From positions 4,913,001 through 4,977,000 of the forward strand of contig NC_088916.1 of NCBI RefSeq assembly GCF_963576675.1: a stretch of 64,000 nucleotides of DNA, in the 5' to 3' direction. Shown piece after piece: positions 21,071 to 33,488 of this stretch (positions within the stretch are counted from its first letter, which is position 1; each line of letters starts with the position of its first letter). The notes below the pieces were generated by a model. The model made no database searches and was not told where the DNA came from. It saw only the letters and a list, made by a program, of their open reading frames with translations. Origin of the DNA: Euphorbia lathyris. Lineage: Eukaryota > Streptophyta > Magnoliopsida > Malpighiales > Euphorbiaceae. A program made the translations under genes and the position numbers.

Positions 21071-22186
21071 AGGTCAAGGGCCTCAACTTGGAAGTTGCGC
21101 ACGATGCGCTGGCAAAGGGCACATCCTACAAGCCTCCTAAGCAGAAATGTTTCAGAAAGATGCCAACGTCTTTCGAGGAGCTCATGGCTATGAAGCAGAC
21201 ATTCATTAGATATGACGACTGTGACCGACCACTAGGATGCGAGGAATCCGAGAAGGACAGGACGGAGCGAAAAGCAAAAGGGATAAAGCACCAATGCCCT
21301 ATCAACCTCGGAGAGAGCCTGATCATGCGGACGATAAGTCCACAATCAAATCAGATAGAGCCTCAGGAAGAGAAGTGCACTACGTAGAACGTGGAGCTCC
21401 CCATTCATCGTGCAAGAGCGGGAAGGGGCAGCCACTAGTACTGCAAATACCATAAGTCCTTGGAACAGTCAATAGAGAACTGCAACCAGCTGTAGAGAGA
21501 GATTGATAAACTCCTGTAACATGGGGCCCCAACTAGAGCAACCCGAGAGGAAGATTAGGCTCATAGGTCAAAAGACAACAAAAGACCCAGATATCAGGAT
21601 GAAAACCAGATGATCAGAGAGGAAGCCCCCGCCCATGGCCGAGCCTCCGCCTCTTCTGGTAAAAGAAAAGCTTCCAACGAAACATTGACATTACAAGCCC
21701 CACTACACACCACATTCAGAGGCTCTGGTAGTCACCTTGGTAATCGTAAATTTCAACGTCCATAGGATCTTGGAGGACACCAGAAGCTCCATCAATCTTC
21801 TGACTCTGAAGGCAATGAAGGGCCATACGACTATACTCAATGAAGGAACCTTCCCTCTAGTCGGTCTATCCAACATTGAAGTGCATGTCTGAGGTATGAT
21901 CTCCCTAACCATCGCCTTCTCAGAGGGAACGAACGAGATGGAGCTCGAAGCTGAATGGGTGGTAGTAGACATCCCCTTGGTCTACAATTCCATCCTCGAT
22001 CGCCCACTACTCTCAGCAGTCGCGGCCTCAATCAACATTTTAGCCTTAAGTCTAATCATACCACGTGCAAAAGGCGTCATCACTATTTTCGGTAACAAGC
22101 AACTGGTAAGAAAGATTCACTAACAAGCCACGCACCCTCGCGCTATGATGTGTGTCGACAGGGACCTAATGAATATGCGAGGATAC
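21071..22186 (+). mobile_element. Tat-type Ty3/gypsy relic, gag and protease part
   Basis: Degenerate plus-strand gag and protease of a Tat-lineage gypsy element. Seen are KGLNLEVAHDALAKGTSYKP (gag), CKYHKSLEQSIENCNQL (the Tat 'C.FH...GH.T..C' motif with the second His lost), and SEGTNEMELEAEWVVVDIPL followed by YNSILDRPLL (end of the aspartic protease domain). Frames change several times and stops occur, so it is dead. It is cut at 22186 by the copia element and resumes at 38003 with the reverse transcriptase. Confidence 0.75.
22182..22186. repeat. Left TSD gatac of the Sirevirus-like element
   Basis: gatac at 22182-22186 directly precedes TGTTGGTCCC. The same gatac follows the element's other end (TTTCAACA) at 38003-38007. 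This 5-bp duplication proves that the two outer LTRs belong to one insertion. Confidence 0.9.
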
Positions 22187-23604
22187 TGTTGGTCCCGTGT
22201 AATGTAATATGATTAGTTACAAGGGGGGGTTATGAACTAATGTAAGTTTTTCGCTTAATAATGCTGACTTAATTTATTGTTTGAAGATTTAACCCAACTT
22301 TAGGCCAGCAAGGCTGAGTGAGACGTGAGACAGCTTTAATCAGATACTGACTAGAGTTGTTTCGATTGTGAGTTGGGAAGTAACATTTTAGGTCAGCTTC
22401 CAACTCAGCACTCTGATTACTCAGTGTCGGCTTATATAAATTATTTACTGAGCAATTTAAGAAAGCAACACATACATATATATATCAAGAGAAAGGGTTA
22501 GAGATTACTCAGCAGACTTATCCTGGTTCGGCCTCACCGCCTACGTCCAGTCCCCAGAATCCCTCCGGGCTTTTTCAATCCACTACTGAGCTCTTTAAAG
22601 GTAGAGCACAAACCGTTTACAATAGCAACTGAGTATACCGTCCTCTATTTGTCTACTCAATCCTATCAACCACTGAATACTATAACCGAGTATCTAGAAT
22701 TTCTCTACCACTGAGTACTATAACCGAGTACTCAGCTTCACTCTTCTAACCTTTACAATTGATACAAGATTGTTCTCACAAAACGAAGAACACTTTAGAT
22801 GAATAAAATTCACTCTAGACTTTTACACAATGATTGGAATTGGGTGTAAGAACTTGCATTTTCTAATCAGACAGCTTCTCTTTTGGATCTTTTAACTTAG
22901 TGAAGATTTTGCTTGTCTGTATCTCTCTTGTATATTTTCAGCCATGATCCAAGTGATGAACTTGTCCATTTATAGTGAATTCTGAAGCTTCAATGATTTG
23001 AAAATCCGACATAGCCGTTGAGAAGAACGGTCTTTTTCGTCATCATGTGGTCAGCTTCCAGAACCGCAGGCCAATCCTGTCTTCTGATTTGCGCAGGAGC
23101 CAGGTTTGCCAGTTTCATCTTCTTGCGTCAGGTTCGTCTTCTAGCGCCATATTTGTCTTCTTACCAATCGTCAGACGGTCCATGCATCTCGAAAAGGTCC
23201 TTGAAATGGATTTCTGAGGCTTCCGAAATGTGTCAGACTTTGTCTCACAAGTTGACAGATAATTGGACACTGAGTTGATTATCACTCAGCTTGACTTAGC
23301 GGCGTCTTGAATATTGCGCAGCTTGACTTCACAGCTTCACCTTCAAACTTTCCTGAAGAAGACATTTCTTTGGAAGGGCTGAGTTGAGTTCCACTCAGCT
23401 TCCGCTGTGTGACTTGCTCATGCTGACTTTGTTCTATCTTTCTTTTATAGTCTTTAAGTTCCTGTTCTTGTTAGTTAATATACTCAACATTGAACAAACA
23501 CATTATTACAATTAAATTAAAGCACTTAAATTTAATTGTTTTAATCATGAGATTAACTTAAATAATTTTGTCAAATCAAAATCATGTGGAAAGGTGTTTC
23601 AACA
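22187..23604 (-). repeat. 3' LTR of the Sirevirus-like element
   Basis: 1,418 bp, running from TGTTGGTCCC to TTTCAACA on the plus strand, so it starts TG and ends CA on either strand. Contains the block 'cctggttcggcctcaccgcc' shared with the LTR copies at 32077-33488 and 36791-38002, and 'tcggcttatataaatt' as a possible AT-rich promoter-like word. Its inner boundary is followed by a polypurine tract. Confidence 0.9.
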
Positions 23605-24320
23605 AACTCCCCCATTTTGATGTTGGCAAAAGTATTTAATCAATGAACTCAGTGTTGAGCATCCCTCATGATTTTTGACCTTTTTATTCTTCTGAGATAC
23701 TCCCCCGTAAGGGTTGCATCTGTTGACTTAGTTCAACTCTAAACCTTCTAAGATCTAATTGAGTGAATCTAAGACTTGAGTCCACTGACTTAGTTCAATT
23801 CTAAACCTTCTAAGATTTAATCGAAAAGAGCCTAAGGTCAGTTTCCGAAGAAGGTCAATACTTGGAACATTTGGTCATTACTCAGCTTTGATACTTAGAT
23901 ATTTTTAGGTATCAGAGATATTTTGTTAAGTTCAGGTATCAGAGTTGGAGTATACTGAGTATGTTGTACTTGTTTAATGTCAATGTTCACAAGTTTTAAG
24001 TTGTTGTTCAATGAGTTTATATGAGACAGATCAGCATATAACCACAGCAAGTAAGCATCACATATATATAGACAGTTTGTAGACAAGGATGCTTATATAG
24101 ATAATCAGTTTAACAAAGATATGCCAGATACAAAATTACAAGTCACAAGCTAAGACTATTGCTAGTTCTATTTCTTCATATTGACTTGAACTTGGTTAGA
24201 TTTGCCTTTGGTCTTGGCTGTTCTTTGTTGCTGACTTTGATTGCTCGGGACAGCAGAAGTTGAACCAGGCTTCTGCTGAGTTCCGGCAGCTGGCTACTTA
24301 GCCTTATCTTTCTCCCCCGT
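23605..24320 (-). other. Polypurine tract and PPT-like repeats
   Basis: Directly inside the 3' LTR, the minus strand reads AAAATGGGGGAGTT (23605-23618), a good plus-strand priming PPT. Further PPT-like words recur inward: ACGGGGGAGTATC near 23697-23709 and AAACGGGGGAGAAAG near 24310-24324. Multiple PPT-like motifs near the 3' LTR are a reported feature of Sireviruses. Confidence 0.75.
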
Positions 24321-27300
24321 TTTGCCAGCATCATTAGAAGGAAGGGGAGGAGCATAGAACTGCCCTTGTTGAACAACACGAGTTAGTATGGATGAGTAGT
24401 GTTGCATGTGACCCGTACTTTCTCGAAGACCCTTAAAGACCTGCACGCCATCGGCCATACTTGAAGCGGGGATCTTAATGTTTGCGCTGAGCATACTGAG
24501 TAAATACTCAAGAGACTTCCCACTCCAAGTAATCGAGTCCGTCATCCGTGCATAGGATTGATGGTACATCCTGAGCATCGCAGTATCATACGAATGACGT
24601 TGAGCATTGATGTGCCGGACATGCGCAAGTGTTGACCTGGTGCAGTGCAAAATGTCATTGGTCTTGACCTGGTCAGTGTCCATTTCTTCTTTGCTCAAGT
24701 TGAGTAGGCGTATAGCCTCACCGATTTGTTCTATGGAGCATTGAGAAGAGGATGAGATAAGTTCATGAGCCCCGGTTAGCTCAGCAGTCAGCTGGGTAAA
24801 GTGCTGAGTGACCTCAGCAGAAGTGGCGGATAATGAGTTCACCGCAGTCAGGGCGTTGATTTTCCCTTTGATGGAGTTCATATGATTAACCATCATCAGC
24901 TGAAGTTCGGCTAGCTTGACTATGAAATCTTGCTTGGTCTGCTGAGAGACGAGAGAAGTCATGACACTCATCAGCTCCTTGAGACTTTGAGTTCGGTCAA
25001 AAGTTGCATGACGGAGGAAAATTGAGTTGGCTCAGCAGGAATGGGCCCAGCAGCATTGGCTTGAGACTAATCTATTGCTTGGAGAAGCGTATGTGCTGAG
25101 TTGATGATTCGCCGACCTGACTCAGAGGCGTTGAGAAAAGTGTAAGAATCATCTTCAATTTGATTTTGCATAGTCTCAGGGGCCGTTTCTTTGTCAGTAC
25201 CAGATGTTGGAGGAGTTTGGTGCTGTCTGGAAGTAGAGGTGCCAGCTTGGTCATTAGCTGCACTTGTATTATTGACGCCAACAGTAGGAGCTGACTGGCT
25301 TACATTCTGCTTGATAGGAGTTGGAAGAGTTTGATCGGCAGAATTATTAACCTGCTCAGTGTCAATCTGAAGTTGAGTTGTAGTTTGAGGTTGAGGCAAC
25401 TCAGAGCTGTCTTTAGCAGGTGGTATTTCCTTTGCTAACTCGGTGTGTTGAGCAGCAGGGACTTCGAGCACTTGCTCAGTGGAAGGTGGAGCAGAGGTGT
25501 CGGTAGAAATTTGACCCTTCGAAGCTTTTGGGTCGGCTTGTTCCTCAGCTCGAGAAACAGAGGCTTGTTTTTCTTTCACTTGATCCGGAGTGGGTTCAGT
25601 GATATCGGTGAAGAATTGAAATTGAAGTCCAATTAGGTCAGTGATAGGGTCCCTCAGTGGAGATTCATCCAACAAGTCAATGACATTGGGTTTCTGAGCT
25701 TTTCTCTTGAACCGCTTTTCTGGACTGCCCTTTTTGGTTTTTGTTTGAAGAGAAAGGTCAGCAGCAATAGAATCAGGTGACTCGGAAGAGGAGTCAAGTC
25801 CAAGATCGGCATAAATGTTCTCCACAATCTTGTCCTTCACTGGAGACTCATGTCTTTGCTCTTTAGCTTGCTCAACAGTAGCTGTGTTACTCAGCTCAAC
25901 AGAGCCCATCTTATCAGCTTGAGCCTGATCCTCGGTACAGCCATGTTCTTCCTCCTTATCAATTTCTTAACTTCGCACGAAGTGTGAATCCATTGTAATT
26001 ACAAAGTCAAGTGGGTTAGCATCTACTGGCTTCAACCCAGAGGTTTTCTTCCTCTTTAGAGGCTGTTCAAGTGGCTCCTCACTTTCTTCCTCAGGGTCAG
26101 CTCGCTTCTGTTTTTTCTCAGCTGACTCTGGCTTTTCTTGAGCTGGCTCAGCATGAGCAGCTTTCTTCCCACCAACTACTACCCTGATTTTCTTTACAGT
26201 CTTATTAATATCCTTGGCTAGTGGGGTTGATGATTGGTCAGCTTTTCTTTTTCTTTCCTGCCTAGTTCGCTCAGCAGGTACATCTTCCACCATTGCTTTC
26301 TTCCCTTTCTTTGTTAGCTCAGCAGTTGTCTCTTCAACCACATTTTCCTCAACAGGAGCTTCTTCGACCAAGGGTCCCTTACCCTTCTTAGGTTTGATGG
26401 GAAGGCTGTGAGCTAAGCCAAATAGAATCGCTGAGGTGATCTCAGTGCCCTCTATGTCAATTTCCTCCTTTAGACCGACCTTTTGATCTTGAAGGATTTT
26501 AGTGATTAGGGAGCCCATCCCGAGTATCCCCGTGCTCCATTGAAAAGCCCCAATTAGAAAGACGGGCATATTGAGTGGTTTGTAGTTCAACATGTGCCAA
26601 ATGAAGCACTGTTCGAAGTTTGAGGATGAAGAGGAGGCGTTGACCTTGGAAATAGATAGTTGGTCAGGATATAGTGGGCTTGTTTTTGAGCCTGACCCAT
26701 ACTGGTACTTGAGATCTCACCTTTGTGATTCTTAGGTTTGCAGAACTCAGTTTCGTACTCAACATGCATATAGTCGTTTGTGCACCTAAGCTCTGATCCT
26801 TCTTCCTTTAGCTTTAGCAGTTTAGCAAGATAAGAAGGGGTGATGGTGAATTCCTTATTCTTGACTTTCGTGATCATATAGTCGCAGTCATCATCGGCTA
26901 CCCTTAGGTTTGTGTAGAATTCCTTTACCAACTGCGGATAAGTGGTTCCAGGGAGAGAGAAGAGGTCGGTCCAGCCATTCTTCGATATCCATTCGCAGAA
27001 GGGTTGCTCAGCTTGTACAAAGCTCTTAGAGAACCAACGGGAATGGAAAACTTTTAGAGTTTTAACGTTTTTAAGGACCGGGGAGAATGCCCTTTCCTTA
27101 GGTTTCTGGTTCTTTTTCTCCTTCTTCTTCTTCGATGAAGTTGGTTGGTCAGTACGTGGGTTTTTGCCATGAGGGTTGACCTCACCCTTTGATTGGTCAT
27201 GCTGACCATGGGTTTGATTTTCCTCCTCTGAGGTTTCTTGATATTCCTGCTCAGCAGGAGAGGCAGGATTGATGTCTGAGCGGTTGTCGTCGTAGTTCTT

Positions 27301-27408
27301 AGTGGAGTTATTATGGGAATCGCTCGACATGGTGTTCTTGAGAGTTTTTGAGAGAGTTAGAAGATTAGGGAATTGAGAGAGAGAGAGATCGAGTGCGATA
27401 TGTTTCAA
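24294..27408 (-). pseudogene. Extra 3' ORF region of the Sirevirus (Transposase_32-like plus coiled-coil-like)
   Basis: Four open segments on the minus strand: 27408-26587, 26593-25967, 25909-25067 and 24971-24294. The second and third are in one frame, separated by a stop near 25967; the other joins are frameshifts. The first begins with a Ser/Asn/Lys-rich region, then WFSKSFVQAEQPFCEWISKN and GTTYPQLVKEFYTNL, and ends near TPSYLAKLLKLKEE. This resembles the Pfam 'putative plant transposon protein' (Transposase_32) domain found in retroelements. The middle is very Glu/Lys/Pro-rich with nuclear-localisation-like clusters. The last (QQTKQDFIVKLAELQLMMVN and following) looks like an amphipathic helix region. 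No membrane segment is obvious, so I would not call it env. Function unknown. Confidence 0.7.
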
Positions 27409-27850
27409 GCGTAAAGAGAAGTTAGTGGGAAATCATCCACTATTTATAGCCGGTGCGTGTTGATCTGATAGGTCGGAATGGCGGTTCGTTCTCGAATAGA
27501 TCAACGACAGTTATCTTTGGCATTAATGACACATTCGGCGCATGGTTTTCTAATCATTACACTTACGTCATCCTAGGTGGCTACTTAAATACACGTGCAA
27601 GCATTAAATTTCGCAAGTTGTCTTACTCAGCATCTATGATGCTAAACGTTTGGTGTTCTGAGTGCTCAGTTTAGCGTAGAAGGGATTCATATCATGTGAA
27701 GTAACTCAGCATTTAGTAATCACTCAATATATATATCAACTCAGCATACAGTGATTTCATAGTATTCAGTTTTACTTAGCATATGATAGTTACTCAATAT
27801 GTAATGATCACTCGGCATATTATAATCACTCAACATTCAATTTACTCAGA
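27409..27850. other. Spacer between RNase H and the 3' ORF
   Basis: About 440 bp, non-coding, full of 'actcagcat' words (27690-27850). 'tccactatttatagc' near 27436 (inverse gctataaatagtgga) is a TATA-like word just upstream of the 3' ORF start, which could drive a subgenomic transcript; this is inference. Confidence 0.45.
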
Positions 27851-30800
27851 ATTTATTGAAGAGGATTGGACATACCGATAGCTTCCCTTAGTATGCTGAA
27901 CTGCTCACGAGCCAGTGGCTTCGTGAAGATATCTACAAGCTGTTCACCTGTTGGAACATAGGTCAGCTTGATCTCACCCTTGAGTACATGATCTCTGATG
28001 AAGTGATGCCTTATGCTGACATGCTTCATCCTGCTGTGTTGGATTGGATTTTTAGATAAGTCAATGGCACTTTTGTTGTCGCATTTGACTTCAATTGTTT
28101 TGGTTTGGACTCCATAATCATCCAACTGTTGCTTGATCCATAGGACTTGTGCAACCTAGCTTCCAGCAGCAATGTACTCAGCTTCAGTTGTTGACAGGGC
28201 AACTGACGACTGCTTCTTACAGAACCAAGATACTAGACAGCTTCCAAGGAATTGACATCCTCCTGAAGTGCTTTTCCGCTCAAGCTTGTCTCGTCCATGG
28301 TCAGCGTCAGTGTATCCAACGAGTGTGAAATTATTTGTGTTTGGATACCATAAACCTGCATTCACTGAGCTTTGCAAATATCTAAGGATTCTTTTTGCAG
28401 CTATGTAATGAGATTCCTTAGGGTCAGCTTGATATCTTGCGCAGTAACATACTAAGTACTGAATATCTGGTCTACTTGCCGTTAGATAGAGTAGAGAGCC
28501 GATCATACCTCGATACAATTTGCTATCTACTGACTTACCTTTTTCATCAGCGCAGAGCACCATGTCAGTACCCATTGGGGTAGATATTGTCTTACAATTT
28601 TCCATATCAAATTTCTTCAATATATCCTTAGTATACTTAGTCTGACTAATGAAGATGCCATTCTTGCCTTGTTTGATTTGAAGTCCAAGGAAGAAGTTGA
28701 GTTCTCCTATCATTGACATCTCAAACTCAGTTTGCATCTGTTTGCTAAATTCCTTCCACATAGATTCATTAGTAGCACCAAAGATAATATCATCTACGTA
28801 TATTTATGCCAACAGGGTATCTTTACCCTTTTTCTTAATGAATAAGGTTGTGTCAGCTTTTCCTCTGACATAGTTCCTGGTCAGCAGAAAACTGGTCAGT
28901 CTTTCATACCAAGCACGTGGTGCTTGCTTTAGGCCGTACAGAGCCTTTTTGAATTTATAAACATGGTTTGGGAATTTTGGATCCTCAAACCCTGGAGGCT
29001 GACTAACATAAACCTCTTCATTTATAACTCCATTAAGAAATGCACTCTTAACATCCATTTGTAACAGTTTAAAGTTCATAAAGCTAGCATATGCACACAA
29101 TATTCTTATTGCCTCTAATCTAGCTACGGGTGCAAAGGTCACACCATAGTCAATACCTTCCTGCTGACTGTAACCTTGAGCTACAAGTCTGGTTTTGTTT
29201 CTGACTACGTTTCCCTGTTCGTCTAGCTTATTGCGAAATACCCACTTTGTTCCTATGGTCTTTTGATTCTTTGGTTTAGGCACTAAATCCCATACTTCAT
29301 TTCTCTTGAATTGATCAAGTTCCTCTTGCATAACATTGATCCAGAATTCATCGTGCTCAGCTTCTGAGAAGTTTTTCGGTTCATGAACTGAGACGAACGC
29401 AACATTACTTAGATATCTCCAGAGTTGATTTCTGGTCATCAGGGTGTTCTCAGCAGCATCAAGAATGGACTTCTCTGAGTGTCCTCTTGCAACCTTGATT
29501 TCTTTTGGTAGTGTAGGGTCTTCATGAACTGGTGTTTTAACAATCTCTGCAGGCTCATATTGGTCAGTAAAGGTAATGTGAGGTTCACGTTTACCTTCGG
29601 TCAGTCCTTGAGGTAATGACTCAGCAGCACCATTTTGGTCAGCGGAAGCTGAGCATGGGTCATCTTCGGCAGACTGACTTATCTTCCCTGCAGGGTCAGT
29701 TTCATCGAACTTAATATGTACAGACTCTTCTACGACCTGAGTTCGTTTATTAAACACCCTATATGCTTTGCTGTTCGTTGAGTAGCCTAGAAAGATAGCT
29801 TCATCAGCTTTAGAATCAAACTTAGCAAGGTTGTCTTTAGTATTTAAAATAAAGCATTTGCAACCAAAGGCACGAAAATATCCAATATTGGGTTTTCGTC
29901 CTTTCCAAAGTTCATAGGGGGTTTTCTTAAGTATAGGTCTGACTAGAGCCCTATTGAGTATGTAGCAAGCTGTGTTGACAGCTTCACCCCAGAAATACTT
30001 TGGAAGCCTATTCTCACTCAGCATTGTCCTAGCTATTTCGACTAAGGTTCTGTTCTTCCTTTCAACTACCCCATTTTGTTGAGGAGTTCTAGAAGCAGAA
30101 AAATTACTGTCAATGCCGCTGACTTCACAGAATTCATCAAACTGTTGATTTTTGAATTCTCCGCCATTATCACTTCGGATGTGAGCTAATTTTAGGTCTT
30201 TGTCATTTTCAAGTTTTCTAATCAGTGTTAAGAACATCTCAAATGCTTCATCCTTGCTACTCAGCAGGATAACCCAAGTATACCGAGAAAAGTCATCTAT
30301 AATGACCAAGGAAAATCTCTTACCACCCAAGCTCAGCGGCTGGACTGGTCCGAAAAGATCCAAGTGTATAGTAACTCTAATGGGAGCTTGGTTGAGACTA
30401 CATTTTTACTTTGAAAAGATTTTTTGGTTTGTTTACCTTGCTGACAAGCTTTGCATAATTGATACTTCTCAAATCTGAGTTTGGGTAAACCCTCAACTAA
30501 TTGCTTTCTTGCTAGTTTGGCTTGGAGATCCATGCTTACATGACCAAGTCTCCTATGCCATAGCCAGGAATTATCTTCCTTTGATACTAAGCATATATTT
30601 TTTGAAAACTTCTTTTCTAGGTTTAGCATGAAAACATTTTCAACACGAGGGGCAGTTAAAATCAATTCATTTGTTTTTCCCTCGAGTATCCTACACCCAG
30701 TGGCATCAAATACAACCTTTCTACCACTGTCACACAGCTGAGCTACGCTCAATAGGTTATATTTAAGGCCCCTGACTAGGGAGACTGACTCAATAGTAGG

Positions 30801-31089
30801 ATTACCACCAACGGTACCTGACCCTACTATCTTACCCTTTTTGTTGTCTCCAAAACTTACATTTCCTCCTCGTTTATGCACAAGTGTGATGAACTGAGTT
30901 TCATCACCAGTCATATGCCTCGAGCATGTGCTGTCAATGTACCATAGCTTTGATTTCTCCACGCACCTCAGGCTCACCTGCAATTTAACTAGTTATCTTT
31001 AGGTACCCAATTCTTTTTGGGTCCTTGTTTGTTAGAGCTAACATGTGATGCATCATATTTCATCTTGTGACGGCATACATTTATAGTGT

Positions 31090-31230
31090 GGCCATCTTTT
31101 CGACAGAAGTCACAAAAAACTACCCTTTGAGGGTGTTTCCATTTTTGGTCAGAACGATTGTGCTGAGCATGCTAACATACCTTTATGGTATGTCCTCTCT
31201 TTCCGCAGAAGTCACATTGGATATTCTGCT
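31090..31230 (-). other. Tandem CCHC zinc knuckles in gag
   Basis: Two complete CX2CX4HX4C knuckles, CDFCGKRGHTIKVC and CDFCRKDGHTINVC, lie about 30 codons apart on the minus strand, with a stop between them in the first one's frame. A third, upstream near 31800 (CHQAGHIKSSC), has lost its second Cys. The near-identity of the first two suggests an internal duplication. Confidence 0.75.
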
Positions 31231-32076
31231 GAGTATTCCACCTTCGCTGACTAGTACCTGAGTACTCAGCTTTTGGATGGAACCTCTTCTTAGCCGATGT
31301 GTTCAGCTGATTCTGTATTGATGTGATGTCCTTCCTCAGTTTCTTGGAATCTGATTGGACTTTAGAGACAAGCCTATGTATGATTTTTAGATTCTCATCT
31401 TGCCTAGTGTTGTCCTGAAGGAGATGTCGAACATCACTGAGTTTAACCTCCTCGATCTCATCACATCGCCTGCTGAGTGCTCTTATTTTCTTATTACACT
31501 TTTTGATCAGTGTATAGAGATCACCCAGGGCATTAATCATTTAATTTCTGAGCAAGGGTAGAGACATTACCTCAGTTGTATGTTCCTCATGATCAGATTC
31601 TTCAGAGAGGACAGCTTGCTCAGAGAGACAGTGGTCAGCAGCTTCGTCAGCCATGAAACAGATATTTGGTGACTCGATGGCATCAGCTTATGACGAGGTT
31701 GAATCATCACTATCACTCCATGTGGCCACCATTGCCTTTCTGCTTCCCTTCTTGTCTTTCTTTAAAGTGGGACAACTTGATTTGATGTGCCCAGCTTGAT
31801 GGCATTCAAAGGAGGTGACGGGCTTTGAGTTGTCCTTCTTGTATCTGTTGTCGTTAGACTCAGTTTTATGTTTATCGCTTCTTTTGAATGGCCTTTTGCT
31901 GTATTTGTCGTTTTTCTTAAACAGCTTCTTCATCTTTCTTGTAAACATGACCATCTGATGAGTCAGCTTTCATGATAAGAGATTTTTGCTTCTTGTCCTC
32001 AGTCTTTTCTTTGGCCTCAAAATTCTTCATTGAAATCTTGTGGGTCAGCAGAGATCCAATGAGTTCACCATACTTA

Positions 32077-33488
32077 TGTTGGTCCCTAGTAATTAGTTCT
32101 AGGGGGGTTAGGAACTAATATAACTTTTTTCGCGTTTAGTAATGCTGACTGAAGGTTATTTTAGGAGTTTGTTAACTCAGCTTTTGGTCAGCTTGGTGAG
32201 ATGTGTTTTAAGACAGCTTTAGTCAGGTGTTGACTAAAGTTATTTTCTTGTAAGTTAGGAATTGACACTCTTGGAGGTCAGCTTCTAACTCAGCACAACT
32301 TATTTACTCAAAGTCAACTTTGGCAATTTATATGCTAAGTAGATAAAGCAAACAACACATGCAATATGAGAGAGAGTTTAGAGATTACTCAGTATCACTT
32401 ATCCTGGTTCGGCCTCTCTGCCTACGTCCAGTCCCCAGAGTCCTCCGGGCTTTTTGAATCCAATACTGAGCTCTTTAACGGTAGAGCACAAACCAATTAC
32501 AAGGCAGTTGAATATGCAAGAGTACCTTCCTCTATTCGTCTACTCAACTCCTACTAAGTGCTACAACCCAGCACCTAGATTTCTCTACCACTGAATGCTT
32601 ACAACCAAGCACTCAGCTTAACACTCTCAATATTCCTATTGATCACAGACTTGTTCTTTTTCAACTAAAAGAACACTTTAGATGATTACAAAACAATCAA
32701 TCTAGCATTTACACAGAGAATAGAAAAGTTGGTGTAAGATCTTTTTGTACTTGAGTGCTTTCAAGATTTTCTCTCTTTGTATTTTTCTCTTGATGCTTCG
32801 GTGATTATCCAAGGTTCTTCATTGTCCTTTTATAGAAAGAAAATTGCAGATTTGGATCGTTTGAATTGTTGTTACCGTTAACACCAAAACGGCTCTTTTG
32901 GGGGACAAATTCTGGCCAGCTTCAGTCTGTTCCGCCATTCCCTTCATCTGTTTTCTTCAGGCGTCAGGTTTTGTCTTATTGCACTAGACTTGTCTTTTTG
33001 CGCAAGTTGTCTTTTACCAATAATCCAATGTCCCATGTTTCTTGGAATTAGTCTTTTGTGTGTCTTCGAGGTTCCAATTATTGGTGCAGAGGATTGGCAG
33101 ACTTTGTCTTGTAGTGAACGGATTCTTCATGCTGTCCTGACTGTCACTCAGCTTTATTCGTTATCTTCGAATGTTCAACTTCTAAGCTGAGTTCCTTCTT
33201 GGTCAGCTCCGTTCTGTTTAAACGCTTCTGAAGAAGTCTCCAAATTTAGTTAGCTTCGTTTTGCTTCTGAGTTCTACTCCACTCAGCTTCCATTCTGTCA
33301 TGCCTGAGTTCCGTTCTACTCAGCTTTGCTTGAGCTGACTTTTGTCCTGTCTTTACTTTATATATATTTTTGCACTCAATATTGAACAAACACATTAGTA
33401 CAATTAAATCAAAGCATTTAAATTTAATTGCCTCTTAATCATGGATGATTTTGTCAAATCAAAATCTTGTGGAAAAGGTGTTTCAACA
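32077..33488 (-). mobile_element. Solo LTR of a sister Sirevirus family, inserted in gag
   Basis: 1,412 bp from TGTTGGTCCC to TTTCAACA, same length class and same blocks as the element's own LTR (for example 'cctggttcggcctctctgcctac') but clearly diverged. It splits the gag frame within ..LTTYK|YGELIG.. and is flanked by actta and acttg (32072-32076, 33489-33493), a 5-bp TSD with one mismatch. Internal sequence has been lost by LTR-LTR recombination. Confidence 0.82.

Noticed and set aside
24294..27408. Host nuclear protein genes on the minus strand
   Set aside because: They lie between RNase H and the 3' LTR of one retroelement and share its base-word composition, so they belong to the element.
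22187..33488. Sirevirus with LTRs 22187-23604 and 32077-33488
   Set aside because: These two LTRs are diverged and lack a shared TSD. The gatac TSD pairs the left LTR with 36791-38002, and the 32077 copy has its own TSD inside gag.
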